A DNA stretch of 24,218 nt from positions 1 to 24,218 of the forward strand of contig CAMLGD010000023.1 of assembly GCA_946479405.1 (NCBI GenBank). The letters are read 5' to 3'. The notes below the pieces were generated by a model, which saw only the letters and a list, made by a program, of their open reading frames with translations, was not told the origin of the DNA and ran no database searches. Made by a program: the position numbers and the translations under genes. Shown piece after piece: positions 15,358-22,524 of the stretch (position 1 is the stretch's first letter; every line of letters begins with the position of its first letter). The DNA is from an uncultured Vogesella sp. (lineage in GTDB: Bacteria > Pseudomonadota > Gammaproteobacteria > Burkholderiales > Chromobacteriaceae).

Positions 15358-16260
15358 TTACAGTGCCGGCAGCTGCGGTCGGGAATCCAGCCCGGCCTGG
15401 ATGATCGCTGCTACGCGCTCGCGCTCGGCGCCGGCCAGCGGCAGGCGCGGGGCGCGCACATGCTCGGTGCCCACGCCAACCATGGCTTCACACAGCTTCA
15501 GGTTCTGCACCAGCTTCATGGATACGTCCAGGTGCAGCAGCGGCGCGAACCAGCGGTAGATGGCACGGGCTTCTTCCACACGGCCAGCCTTGGCCAGTTT
15601 GTAGATGGCCACGGTTTCCTTCGGGAACGCCACCACCAGGCCGGCAACCCAGCCGTCGGCGCCCATCACGATGCTTTCCAGCGCCAGGTCATCCACACCG
15701 CTGAAGATGGCGAAGCGGCTGCCCACCGCGTTGATCACGTTGGTCAGGGTGCGGATGTCGCCGCTGGATTCCTTGATCGCCACGTACTTCGGCTCTTTCG
15801 CCATCTCTACATACATTTCCGGGGTGATGTTCACGCCGTAAGCGATCGGGTTGTTGTAGATCATGATCGGCAGCGGGCTGGCATCGGCCACGCGCTGGTA
15901 GTGATTGATGGTCTCGCGCTCGTCGGACACGTAGCGCATGGCCGGCAGCAGCATGATGCCGTCGGCGCCGGCGGCGTGTGCGGCCTGGGCCAGTGCGGCA
16001 GCGGCACGGGTGCTGTCTTCGGCCACGGTCAGCAGCACCGGCTTGTTGCCGGCCACTTCCTTGGCGGCCTTCAGGATGGCGATCTTCTCGTCGGCGGTGA
16101 GGGTGGATGCCTCGCCCAGCGAGCCACACACGATGATGCCGTCGGCGCCGCATTCCAGCTGCCACTTGATGTGGTTCACGGTGCCGGCGATATCCAGCGA
16201 TTCGTCAGCATTGAACTTGGTGGTTACGGCGGGGAAAACGCCAGTCCAGAGATGTGCCAT
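15358..16260 (-). CDS. lhpC: DapA-family 1-pyrroline-4-hydroxy-2-carboxylate deaminase
   Basis: Third step of the 4-hydroxyproline route: deamination of 1-pyrroline-4-hydroxy-2-carboxylate to 2-oxoglutarate semialdehyde. 300 residues form the TIM-barrel of the dihydrodipicolinate synthase superfamily: CGSLGEASTLT (about 45-55), Tyr135 in PIMIYNNP, and the Schiff-base Lys163 in YVAIKESSGD. A strong ribosome site AAGGAG precedes the ATG at 16260; the frame is open to 16335 but the extra part runs through the operator and promoter region. The specific reaction rests on gene context; a DapA or N-acetylneuraminate lyase role is not excluded by sequence alone but is unlikely here. It is transcribed divergently from the epimerase gene. 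Confidence 0.88.
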   Translation of the reverse strand: MAHLWTGVFPAVTTKFNADESLDIAGTVNHIKWQLECGADGIIVCGSLGEASTLTADEKIAILKAAKEVAGNKPVLLTVAEDSTRAAAALAQAAHAAGADGIMLLPAMRYVSDERETINHYQRVADASPLPIMIYNNPIAYGVNITPEMYVEMAKEPKYVAIKESSGDIRTLTNVINAVGSRFAIFSGVDDLALESIVMGADGWVAGLVVAFPKETVAIYKLAKAGRVEEARAIYRWFAPLLHLDVSMKLVQNLKLCEAMVGVGTEHVRAPRLPLAGAERERVAAIIQAGLDSRPQLPAL

Positions 16261-16325
16261 GGTGTTGCTCCTTCTGCGGGTAGGGTGCAGCGACTGTGCT
16301 GCGGTCCATTTCATGCTAGGGCTTT

Positions 16326-16358
16326 TTGAATACAAAACTCAACAGTTTTTGCATTCAA
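16326..16358 (-). promoter_or_regulatory. Promoter and paired operator-like sites for the deaminase gene
   Basis: Two palindrome-like sites, TTGAATACAA (16326-16335) and TTGCATTCAA (16349-16358), lie 23 bases apart. Read on the minus strand, TTGAAT is a possible -35 and TGTATT, 18 bases on, a possible -10, so the sites cover both boxes. The form TTGnATnCAA resembles operators of FadR/FCD-type GntR regulators. Binding is inferred. Confidence 0.55.
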
Positions 16359-16493
16359 AATCCACATCGCAGCGCAGCATGCCGTTATCCAAAATACGCT
16401 GTGATTTTTTGCAACACCAGCACAAAACCTTGATTTATCTACATGATAGCCCGGTTTACTGCATATACATTGCCGAATTCATGCTGTGGCATT

Positions 16494-16525
16494 TTGGCAA
16501 AATTGCATCCAATTATTGTATTCAA
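16494..16525 (+). promoter_or_regulatory. Promoter and paired operator-like sites for the epimerase gene
   Basis: TTGGCA (16494-16499), 17 bases, then TGTATT (16517-16522) make a plausible sigma70 promoter. TTGCATCCAA (16503-16512) fills the spacer and TTGTATTCAA (16516-16525) covers the -10 box, the same 10-mer that covers the -10 of the divergent deaminase promoter. The rest of the intergenic stretch 16261-16573 is markedly AT-rich with no gene. Confidence 0.55.
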
Positions 16526-16573
16526 TGCAGCAAAATCCTACAGTGAAGCCAACGCAAGCCAAGGAGCACAGCG

Positions 16574-17575
16574 ATGGCAGTAAGCGAATTTGAATGCATT
16601 GATGGCCACACCTGCGGCAACCCGGTGCGGCTGGTCACCAAGGGAGCCCCGGAACTGGATGGCAACACCCAGGCCGAGCGCCGGCTGGATTTCCTGCAGC
16701 GCTACGACTGGATGCGCACCGGGCTGATGTACGAGCCGCGCGGCCACGCGCAGATGTCCGGCGCCTTTCTGTATCCGCCCACCCGCGACGATTGCGACGT
16801 GGCGGTGCTGTACATCGAAACCAGCGGCTGCCTGCCGATGTGCGGCCACGGCACCATTGGCGTGGTCACCATGGCCATCGAGCACGGCATCGTCACCCCG
16901 AAGACCCCGGGCGTGCTGAACCTGGACACGCCGGCCGGCAAAGTGGTGGCCGAGTACACCCAGGTTGGCCGCAAGGTGAAATCGGTGAAGCTCACCAATG
17001 TGCCGTCCTTCCTGTTCATGAAAGATGTGGAAGTGGAGATCGCCGCGCTGGGCAAGCTGAAAGTGGATATCGCCTACGGCGGCAACTTCTACCCCATCGT
17101 GGAAGCGCAGCAGAACTACCGCGACATGGCCGACTACACGCCGGCGCAGCTGGTGGCGATGGGCAACGAGCTGCGCGACTACATCAACGCGCACTACGAC
17201 ATCGTGCATCCGCTGGATGCCAATATCCGCGGCGTGCGCCATGTGCAGTGGACCGGCGCACCGAAGACCCCTGGCTCGCATGCGGCCAACGCCGTGCTGT
17301 ACGGCGCGGCGGCGCTGGACCGCTCGCCGTGCGGCACCGGCACCTCGGCACGACTGGCGCAGCGCTATGGCCGCGGCCTGATGAAGGCCGGCGACGTGCT
17401 GGTGCACGAGAGCATCATCGGCAGCCAGTTCACCGGCACCATCGAGGCGGAGACCGAGGTGGCCGGCATCCCGGCCATCATCCCCGGCGTGGCAGGCTGG
17501 GCGATCACCACCGGCTACAACCGCATCCTGCTGGATGACGCCGATCCGTACGTACACGGCTTCGTAGTTGGTTGA
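16574..17575 (+). CDS. lhpA: 4-hydroxyproline 2-epimerase (proline racemase family)
   Basis: First step of trans-4-hydroxy-L-proline use: epimerisation at C2 to cis-4-hydroxy-D-proline. 333 residues with both catalytic cysteines of the racemase family: Cys90 in LPMCGHGTIG and Cys253 in DRSPCGTGTSAR, on the two symmetric lobes. Having both Cys supports an epimerase or racemase rather than a dehydratase. AAGGAG precedes the ATG by 7 bases. It overlaps the FAD oxidoreductase gene as TGATG, so they are cotranscribed. Proline racemase is the alternative, made unlikely by the neighbouring deaminase and semialdehyde dehydrogenase genes. Confidence 0.92.
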   Translation: MAVSEFECIDGHTCGNPVRLVTKGAPELDGNTQAERRLDFLQRYDWMRTGLMYEPRGHAQMSGAFLYPPTRDDCDVAVLYIETSGCLPMCGHGTIGVVTMAIEHGIVTPKTPGVLNLDTPAGKVVAEYTQVGRKVKSVKLTNVPSFLFMKDVEVEIAALGKLKVDIAYGGNFYPIVEAQQNYRDMADYTPAQLVAMGNELRDYINAHYDIVHPLDANIRGVRHVQWTGAPKTPGSHAANAVLYGAAALDRSPCGTGTSARLAQRYGRGLMKAGDVLVHESIIGSQFTGTIEAETEVAGIPAIIPGVAGWAITTGYNRILLDDADPYVHGFVVG

Positions 17576-18837
17576 TGGGCCCGTCCATGTCCATGAGCAA
17601 ACACATCATCGTGGTCGGTGCCGGCGTGGTCGGCATCGCCACCGCACTGCAGCTGCGGCTGGCCGGTTGCCGCGTCACCCTGCTCGACCGCGGCGAGCCG
17701 GCGATGGAAACCAGCTACGGCAATGCCGGCGCTTTCGCGGTAAGCGACATCATTCCGCTAGCCGAGCCGGGCGTGCTGGCCAAAGTGCCGGGCTGGATGG
17801 TCGACCCGCTGGGGCCGCTGGCACTGCGCTGGCGCTACCTGCCCAGCCTCACGCCGTGGCTGCTGCGCTTTCTGGCCGCCAGCCGGCCGAGCAAGGTGGC
17901 CGAGCTGACCAATCAGTTGAATGCGCTGCTGTCGCGGGTGAACACCGACTACGCACCACTGATCGAGCGCGCCGGGCTGACGCATATGTGGCGCCGCCAC
18001 GGCAACCTCACCCTGTATCGCAGCGAGGCGGAATTCCGCGCCGCCGAAGGCGCCTGGAACACCAAGCGCGCCCACGGCGTGGCGTGGCGCAAGCTGGACC
18101 GCGCCGCGCTGGCCGCCACCGCACCGCAGCTGGGTGAGGAATGGCAGGTAGCGGTGGAAGTGCCGCAGTGGTCGCACGTGGACGACCCCTACACCTTCAG
18201 CCGCGGCCTGTTCGATGCCTTCATCCGCGAGGGTGGCAGCTTCATCCAGGACGAAGTGCTGGCCACCGCCAGCGAAGCTGGCCGCATTGTCGGCGTGGAC
18301 ACCGAAAACAGCGGCCGGCTGGCAGCCGACTGCGTGGTGATTGCCTGCGGCGTGTGGAGCGACCGCTTCAGCCAGCAGCATCACTGCCGCATTCCGCTGG
18401 AAAGCGAGCGCGGCTACCACGTCACCCTGCCGCATGCCGGCGTGGCGCTGCATCACTTCATCCAGTGCGCCAGCGAAAGCTTCGTGATCCTGCCGATGGC
18501 AAACGGCGGCCTGCGTCTGGCCGGCACCGTGGAGCTGGCACACCGCGACGCGCCGCCGAACTGGGACCGCGCCCACATCCTGGTGGACCGGGCGCGACGC
18601 ATCGTCGGCAACTTCGACACCCGCGACATGCAGGTATGGATGGGCAATCGCCCGTCGCTGCCGGACACCATCCCGGTGATCGGCCCGGCGCCGGACAGCC
18701 CCGGCCTGTACTTCGCCACCGGCCACGGCCACCTGGGCCTGACGCTGGCGGCCACCACCGGCGCGCTGCTGGCAGAACAGATCTGCGCGCTGACACCCAG
18801 CATGGATACCGCGGCTTATCGGCCGGACCGTTTTTGA
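17575..18837 (+). CDS. FAD-dependent D-amino-acid oxidase/dehydrogenase acting on cis-4-hydroxy-D-proline
   Basis: Second step of the pathway: oxidises cis-4-hydroxy-D-proline to 1-pyrroline-4-hydroxy-2-carboxylate. About 420 residues of the DAO/DadA type: N-terminal dinucleotide fold IIVVGAGVVGIATALQL, then METSYGNAGAF, a substrate domain, and the C-terminal FAD motif FATGHGHLGLTLAATTG. Translation is coupled to the epimerase through TGATG (ATG at 17575); a TTG at 17572 and ATGs at 17587 and 17593 are in frame, and 17593 (MSKHIIVVGAG) is a serious alternative start. The protein is probably attached to the inner membrane side as in DadA relatives. The substrate is taken from context. Confidence 0.88.
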   Translation: MGPSMSMSKHIIVVGAGVVGIATALQLRLAGCRVTLLDRGEPAMETSYGNAGAFAVSDIIPLAEPGVLAKVPGWMVDPLGPLALRWRYLPSLTPWLLRFLAASRPSKVAELTNQLNALLSRVNTDYAPLIERAGLTHMWRRHGNLTLYRSEAEFRAAEGAWNTKRAHGVAWRKLDRAALAATAPQLGEEWQVAVEVPQWSHVDDPYTFSRGLFDAFIREGGSFIQDEVLATASEAGRIVGVDTENSGRLAADCVVIACGVWSDRFSQQHHCRIPLESERGYHVTLPHAGVALHHFIQCASESFVILPMANGGLRLAGTVELAHRDAPPNWDRAHILVDRARRIVGNFDTRDMQVWMGNRPSLPDTIPVIGPAPDSPGLYFATGHGHLGLTLAATTGALLAEQICALTPSMDTAAYRPDRF

Positions 18838-18851
18838 ACCACACCGCTTTT

Positions 18852-18881
18852 GCCGCCGTGCCACGGCAAGGCGGCTGGTTT
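18852..18881 (+). terminator. Candidate terminator after the epimerase-oxidase operon
   Basis: GCCGCC (18852-18857) pairs with GGCGGC (18870-18875), and inside it TGCC (18859-18862) with GGCA (18865-18868). It is followed by TGGTTTG, a weak T-tract. It begins 14 bases after the stop. Confidence 0.45.
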
Positions 18882-18895
18882 GTAGTAGATGAGGA

Positions 18896-18995
18896 GTCGC
18901 TAACAACGGCATCTGAGACAAGGCGCGCCGACGCAGACAGTACAAGTCGTACGGCAAGGAGGCGCAACACAGGATCAGGTGCTGTTGTTAGTGAC
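18896..18995 (+). repeat. 100-nt palindromic element A
   Basis: Terminal 21-base arms (18896-18916 and 18975-18995; left arm begins GTCGCTAACAACGG, right arm ends GTTGTTAGTGAC) pair over their full length. The three non-Watson-Crick positions are all G-U when read as + strand RNA. Nested symmetric pairs follow inward: GCGCC (18925-18929) with GGCGC (18961-18965), and GTAC (18940-18943) with GTAC (18949-18952) at the exact centre. There is no open frame and no flanking target duplication. It could be a MITE or REP-like unit, or a structured RNA. It lies between the oxidase gene and the binding-protein gene. Confidence 0.75.
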
Positions 18996-19050
18996 GCCAA
19001 ACGCGGCAACAAGACCGCACAACAGCTCTAAGGCAACAAACAGCCGCCAC

Positions 19051-19063
19051 TGCGGCCAACCTT
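19051..19063 (-). repeat. Dispersed repeat copy, single
   Basis: TGCGGCCAACCTT, a full-consensus copy of AAGGTTGGCCGCA on the minus strand, 28 bases upstream of the binding-protein start. Confidence 0.7.
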
Positions 19064-19091
19064 CCAGTAGTGAACACAAAGGAGAAACAGC

Positions 19092-20240
19092 ATGAAACCT
19101 TCCATCGCACCGCGTACGCTGCATCTGGTTCTGGCCCTGGGCGGCATGATGGCCCCGTTCGCCATCAGTGCGGCACAGGCTGACACCGTGGTGAAAATCG
19201 GCTTTTCCTCACCGCTGTCCGGCCCGCAGGCGCACTACGGCAAGGACAATGAAAACGCCACCCGCCTGGCAATCGACGACCTGAACGCCAAGCCGATCAC
19301 TGTCGGCGGCCAGAAAGTGAAGTTCGAACTGGTGTCCGAGGACGACCAGGCCGACCCGCGCGTCGGCACCCAGGTAGCGCAGCGGCTGGTGGATGCCGGC
19401 GTGAAGGCCGTCATCGGCCATTTCAACTCCGGCGTGTCGATTCCGGCCTCGCGCATCTATTCCGATGCCGGCATCCCGCAGCTGTCGGTGTCCACCAACC
19501 CGGCCTACACCACCGCCGGCTACAAGACCGCCTTCCGCCTGGTAGGCAGCGACAGCCAGGTCGGCGGCGCGCTGGGCCGCTACGCGGTAATGCAGCTGAA
19601 GGCACAGAACATCGCGGTGATCGACGACCGCACCGCCTACGGCCAGGGCATTGCCGACGAATTCATCAAGTCCATCGCCGGCATGGGCAAGAAGCCGATC
19701 AAGCGTGAATACACCAGCGACAAGGCCACCGACTTCACCGCCATCCTCACCGCGCTGAAGGCGCAGAAGCCGGACGTGGTGTTCTACGGCGGCGCCGATG
19801 CACAGGCCGCGCCGATGGCACGCCAGATGAAGCGCCTGGGCATGAACGCCAAGCTGATGGGCGGCGACATGCTCAGCACCCCCACCTTCATCCAGCTGGC
19901 GGGTGCCGATGCTGCCGGCCATTTCTCCGCGGTGCCGGGTGGCGAGCTGGGCGCACGCCCGGCCGGCAAGGACTTTGAAACCCGCTACAAGGCACGCTTC
20001 AAGCAGGAGGTGGTGCTGCTGGGGCCGCAGTTCTACGACGGTGTGATGATCGTGGCCGACGCCATGAAGCGCGCCAACTCCACCGAACCGGCCAAGTTCC
20101 TGCCCTTCATCGCCAAGACCGGCTACAAGGGCGTGACCGCCGACTTCAGCTTCGATGCCAACGGCAACCTGAAGAAGGCACCGGTGACCATCTCCACGGT
20201 GGAAGGTAACGACTGGAAGGTGAAGTCCGTCGTGCAGTAA
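19092..20240 (+). CDS. Branched-chain-type ABC transporter substrate-binding protein (LivJ/LivK family)
   Basis: Periplasmic receptor of a HAAT-type amino acid ABC importer. 382 residues: a signal peptide (KPSIAPRTLHLVLALGG..., likely cut at AQA-DT near residue 30), then the type I periplasmic binding fold with VKIGFSSPLSGPQAHYGKDN at the start of the mature protein and DRTAYGQGIADEF, DVVFYGGADAQAAPMARQ further on. GGAG lies 8 bases before the ATG. No permease or ATPase genes are in view. Location inside the hydroxyproline cluster suggests proline or hydroxyproline as ligand, but this is inference. It ends at a strong terminator. Confidence 0.9.
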   Translation: MKPSIAPRTLHLVLALGGMMAPFAISAAQADTVVKIGFSSPLSGPQAHYGKDNENATRLAIDDLNAKPITVGGQKVKFELVSEDDQADPRVGTQVAQRLVDAGVKAVIGHFNSGVSIPASRIYSDAGIPQLSVSTNPAYTTAGYKTAFRLVGSDSQVGGALGRYAVMQLKAQNIAVIDDRTAYGQGIADEFIKSIAGMGKKPIKREYTSDKATDFTAILTALKAQKPDVVFYGGADAQAAPMARQMKRLGMNAKLMGGDMLSTPTFIQLAGADAAGHFSAVPGGELGARPAGKDFETRYKARFKQEVVLLGPQFYDGVMIVADAMKRANSTEPAKFLPFIAKTGYKGVTADFSFDANGNLKKAPVTISTVEGNDWKVKSVVQ

Positions 20241-20269
20241 ACACTCCTGGTCGTTTTGTAGTCGCAGTT

Positions 20270-20297
20270 GCGGCCGGCGCCTGCCGGCCGCTTTTTT
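20270..20297 (+). terminator. Rho-independent terminator after the binding-protein gene
   Basis: GCGGCCGGC (20270-20278) pairs with GCCGGCCGC (20283-20291), loop GCCT, followed by six T. It separates the binding-protein gene from the downstream two-gene unit, which must have its own promoter or rely on readthrough. Confidence 0.93.
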
Positions 20298-20367
20298 CAC
20301 TCCCCCAGCAAGCACAGCCCGCCGCGGGCGCGATACCGACCGCCGCCTGATACACGGAGAAACCACG

Positions 20368-21300
20368 ATGTCCACCCACACCCCGCTGCCGGTACTCGAT
20401 GCCCGTGCCACCCAGGCGCAGCTGCCGATGGCCGCGCTGTGCCAGCAGCTGGCGCAGGCCGCCGCCGAGATGGCCGCCGGCCACATCCACAGCCCCGAGC
20501 GCCAGGCGCTGCCACTGCCGGAAGGCGGCACCCTGCTGTCGATGCCGGCCAGCGCCGCCGACATCGCCATCCACAAACTGGTAAACGTCTGCCCGCAGAA
20601 CGCCAGCCAGGGTCTCGCCACCATTCACGGCGTGGTCAGCGTCTACGATGCGGTAAGCGGCGTGCCACAGCTGTTGCTGGATGGCCCCACCGTCACCGCG
20701 CGCCGCACCGCCGCGGTATCGCTGCTGGCGATCCGCACCCTGCTGCCGCAAGCACCGCAGCACGTGGCGCTGGTAGGCACCGGCAAACAGGCACGCGCCC
20801 ACGCCGAGGCACTGGCCGAGCTCTACCCCGGCCTGCGGGTGGACATCCACAGCCGCAGCCAGGACAGCGCCAGCAGCTGCTGCCAGCAACTGGCTCAACT
20901 ACCGCTGACGCTGAACGCCAAGGTTGGCCGCATCGACGATGCCGCCGACGTGGTGATCCTGCTCACCACCAGCCGCAGCCCGCTGTACAACGAGCCGGCA
21001 CGCGCCGGCCGGCTGCTGATCGGCACCGGCGCCTTCCGCCCGGACATGGCCGAGCTGGGCCCGCTGACCATCGCCGGCAGCCAGCTGTTCTGCGACGACG
21101 TACCCGGCGCCCGCCACGAAGCCGGCGACCTGATCCAGGCCGGCGTGGACTGGGCGCAGATCAGCAGCCTGGACGACGCGCTGGCCGGCCGCATCGACCC
21201 GGCCGCGCCCAAGCTGTTCAAGAGCGTGGGCAGCGCCGCCTGGGACCTGGCCGCCGCCCGCTGCGCACTCACCACCATCCAGCAGGAGCAACAGGCATGA
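20368..21300 (+). CDS. lhpI: 1-pyrroline-2-carboxylate reductase (ornithine cyclodeaminase/mu-crystallin family)
   Basis: Second step of trans-3-hydroxy-L-proline use: reduces 1-pyrroline-2-carboxylate to L-proline with NAD(P)H. 310 residues with the family layout: substrate part containing IAIHKLVNVCPQN and the conserved GVVSVYDAVSG...LLLDGPTVTARRTAA, then the Rossmann motif VALVGTGKQARAHAEAL (about 130-146). GGAGA lies 9 bases before the ATG. The stop overlaps the dehydratase start as ATGA, so the two are translated together, which supports the proline-forming role over ornithine cyclodeaminase or alanine dehydrogenase. Confidence 0.9.
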   Translation: MSTHTPLPVLDARATQAQLPMAALCQQLAQAAAEMAAGHIHSPERQALPLPEGGTLLSMPASAADIAIHKLVNVCPQNASQGLATIHGVVSVYDAVSGVPQLLLDGPTVTARRTAAVSLLAIRTLLPQAPQHVALVGTGKQARAHAEALAELYPGLRVDIHSRSQDSASSCCQQLAQLPLTLNAKVGRIDDAADVVILLTTSRSPLYNEPARAGRLLIGTGAFRPDMAELGPLTIAGSQLFCDDVPGARHEAGDLIQAGVDWAQISSLDDALAGRIDPAAPKLFKSVGSAAWDLAAARCALTTIQQEQQA

Positions 21301-22295
21301 ACTGGCAGACCCGCAGTTTCGACACTATCGAAATGCATACCGGTGGCGAGCCGGTGCGCATCATTCCCGGCCTGATCGACGACATCCACGGCGCAGATAT
21401 CCTGGCCAAGCGCCGCGACATGCGCGAACGGCTGGACGGCGTGCGCAAACTGCTGATGTTCGAGCCGCGCGGCCACTACGACATGTATGGCGCAGTACTG
21501 GTGCGCCCCAGCCTGCCCGGCGCCGACCTGGCCGTGCTGTTCATCCACAACGAGGGCTACAGCACCATGTGCGGCCACGCGGTGATTGCGCTGGCACGCT
21601 ACGCGGTGGATCACGGCCTGGTGGCGCGCACCGCACCGTTGACACGCGTGGGCATCGAATGCCCGTGTGGCCTGGTTACCGCCTGGCTGGCGGAAGACGG
21701 CAGCGTCAGCTTCGACAGCGTGCCGGCCTTCGCCTTCGCGTTGGATCACGAGGTGGACGTGCCGGGGCTTGGCCGCATCCGCGTCGATATCGGCTACGGC
21801 GGCGCCTTCTACGCCGTTGCCCCGGCCGCCCGGCTGGGCGTATCGCTGGATGGCCGCCTGCGTGACATCGTGGATGCCGCCACCACGTTGAGCGAGGCGG
21901 TACGCCGCAGCATCAGCGTGCGCCACCCCGAAGCCGAAGACCTGGGCTTTCTGTACGGCAGCATCCTTACCGACGGCTTTGAGCGCCCCGGCGACGGCCC
22001 CAGCCGCAACGTGTGCGTGTTCGCCGACGCCGAAGTGGACCGCAGCCCCACCGGCTCCGGCGTCACCACCCGCATGGCGCTACGCCATGCCCACGGCCTG
22101 GTGGCAGCCGGCGAAGCCTGCGTGTTCGAGAGCATCACCGGCGCCCGTTTCAGCGCCAGCGTGAACGGTGCGGCCAAGCTGTCCGGCCACAACGCGGTCA
22201 CCGTCCACGTCAGCGGCCGCGCCCACTACAGCGGCAAAGCCAGCTGGACGCTGGAAGCGGATGACGAGATCGGACGGGGATTTTTGTTGCGCTGA
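21297..22295 (+). CDS. lhpH: trans-3-hydroxy-L-proline dehydratase (proline racemase family)
   Basis: Dehydrates trans-3-hydroxy-L-proline to 1-pyrroline-2-carboxylate. 332 residues. The first catalytic position keeps Cys92 in STMCGHAVIA, but the second is Thr252 in DRSPTGSGVTTR instead of Cys; this Cys/Thr pair is the known mark of the dehydratase branch. The start ATG at 21297 overlaps the reductase stop; the same frame is open far upstream to 20268 inside the reductase gene, but that part is an out-of-frame shadow. It is a distant paralogue of the epimerase at 16574-17575. Confidence 0.93.
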   Translation: MNWQTRSFDTIEMHTGGEPVRIIPGLIDDIHGADILAKRRDMRERLDGVRKLLMFEPRGHYDMYGAVLVRPSLPGADLAVLFIHNEGYSTMCGHAVIALARYAVDHGLVARTAPLTRVGIECPCGLVTAWLAEDGSVSFDSVPAFAFALDHEVDVPGLGRIRVDIGYGGAFYAVAPAARLGVSLDGRLRDIVDAATTLSEAVRRSISVRHPEAEDLGFLYGSILTDGFERPGDGPSRNVCVFADAEVDRSPTGSGVTTRMALRHAHGLVAAGEACVFESITGARFSASVNGAAKLSGHNAVTVHVSGRAHYSGKASWTLEADDEIGRGFLLR

Positions 22296-22336
22296 GACCC
22301 CGTCACCACCCATAGGGCTGGCTAGCGCCTCACAGC

Positions 22337-22374
22337 GTTGGCCGCATGCATTGAACCTTGTTGTGCGGCCAACC
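22337..22374. repeat. Inverted pair of the dispersed repeat after the dehydratase gene
   Basis: GTTGGCCGCA (22337-22346) and TGCGGCCAAC (22364-22373) form a 10-bp stem with a 17-base loop, 41 bases past the dehydratase stop. There is no T-run, but this is the only hairpin near the gene end. Confidence 0.65.
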
Positions 22375-22423
22375 TATCAAGCCTTGGAACCGATCCAACT
22401 TACCCCAATCCCGTTGGCGCGCG

Positions 22424-22524
22424 CCGGGCAAAACGGTACGCCCCAGGTGTTAAGACGCTGCCTGAGCCGCGCGACGTTAGCGCGTGGCGAATCAGCGGTG
22501 CCTGGGGCGTGCTGTTTTGCCCGG
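22424..22524 (+). repeat. 101-nt palindromic element B
   Basis: Outer 24-base arms (22424-22447, beginning CCGGGCAAAACGG; and 22501-22524, ending GTTTTGCCCGG) pair throughout, with two G-U wobbles in the + strand RNA sense. Inside, CGCTG (22456-22460) can pair with CAGCG (22493-22497), and GCCGCGCG (22466-22473) with CGCGTGGC (22481-22488) around a 7-base loop. No sequence likeness to element A is seen. No coding frame with support. Confidence 0.7.

Noticed and set aside
13090..16329. A 1079-codon open frame on the + strand
   Set aside because: It runs antisense across the GntR, dehydrogenase and deaminase genes, is rich in Arg/Ala/Ser/His and shows no domain; it is a by-product of high GC third positions.
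20268..21296. Upstream part of the long frame that contains the trans-3-hydroxyproline dehydratase
   Set aside because: It overlaps the reductase gene in another frame and is Arg/Pro/Gly-rich; the dehydratase begins at 21297 where family likeness starts.
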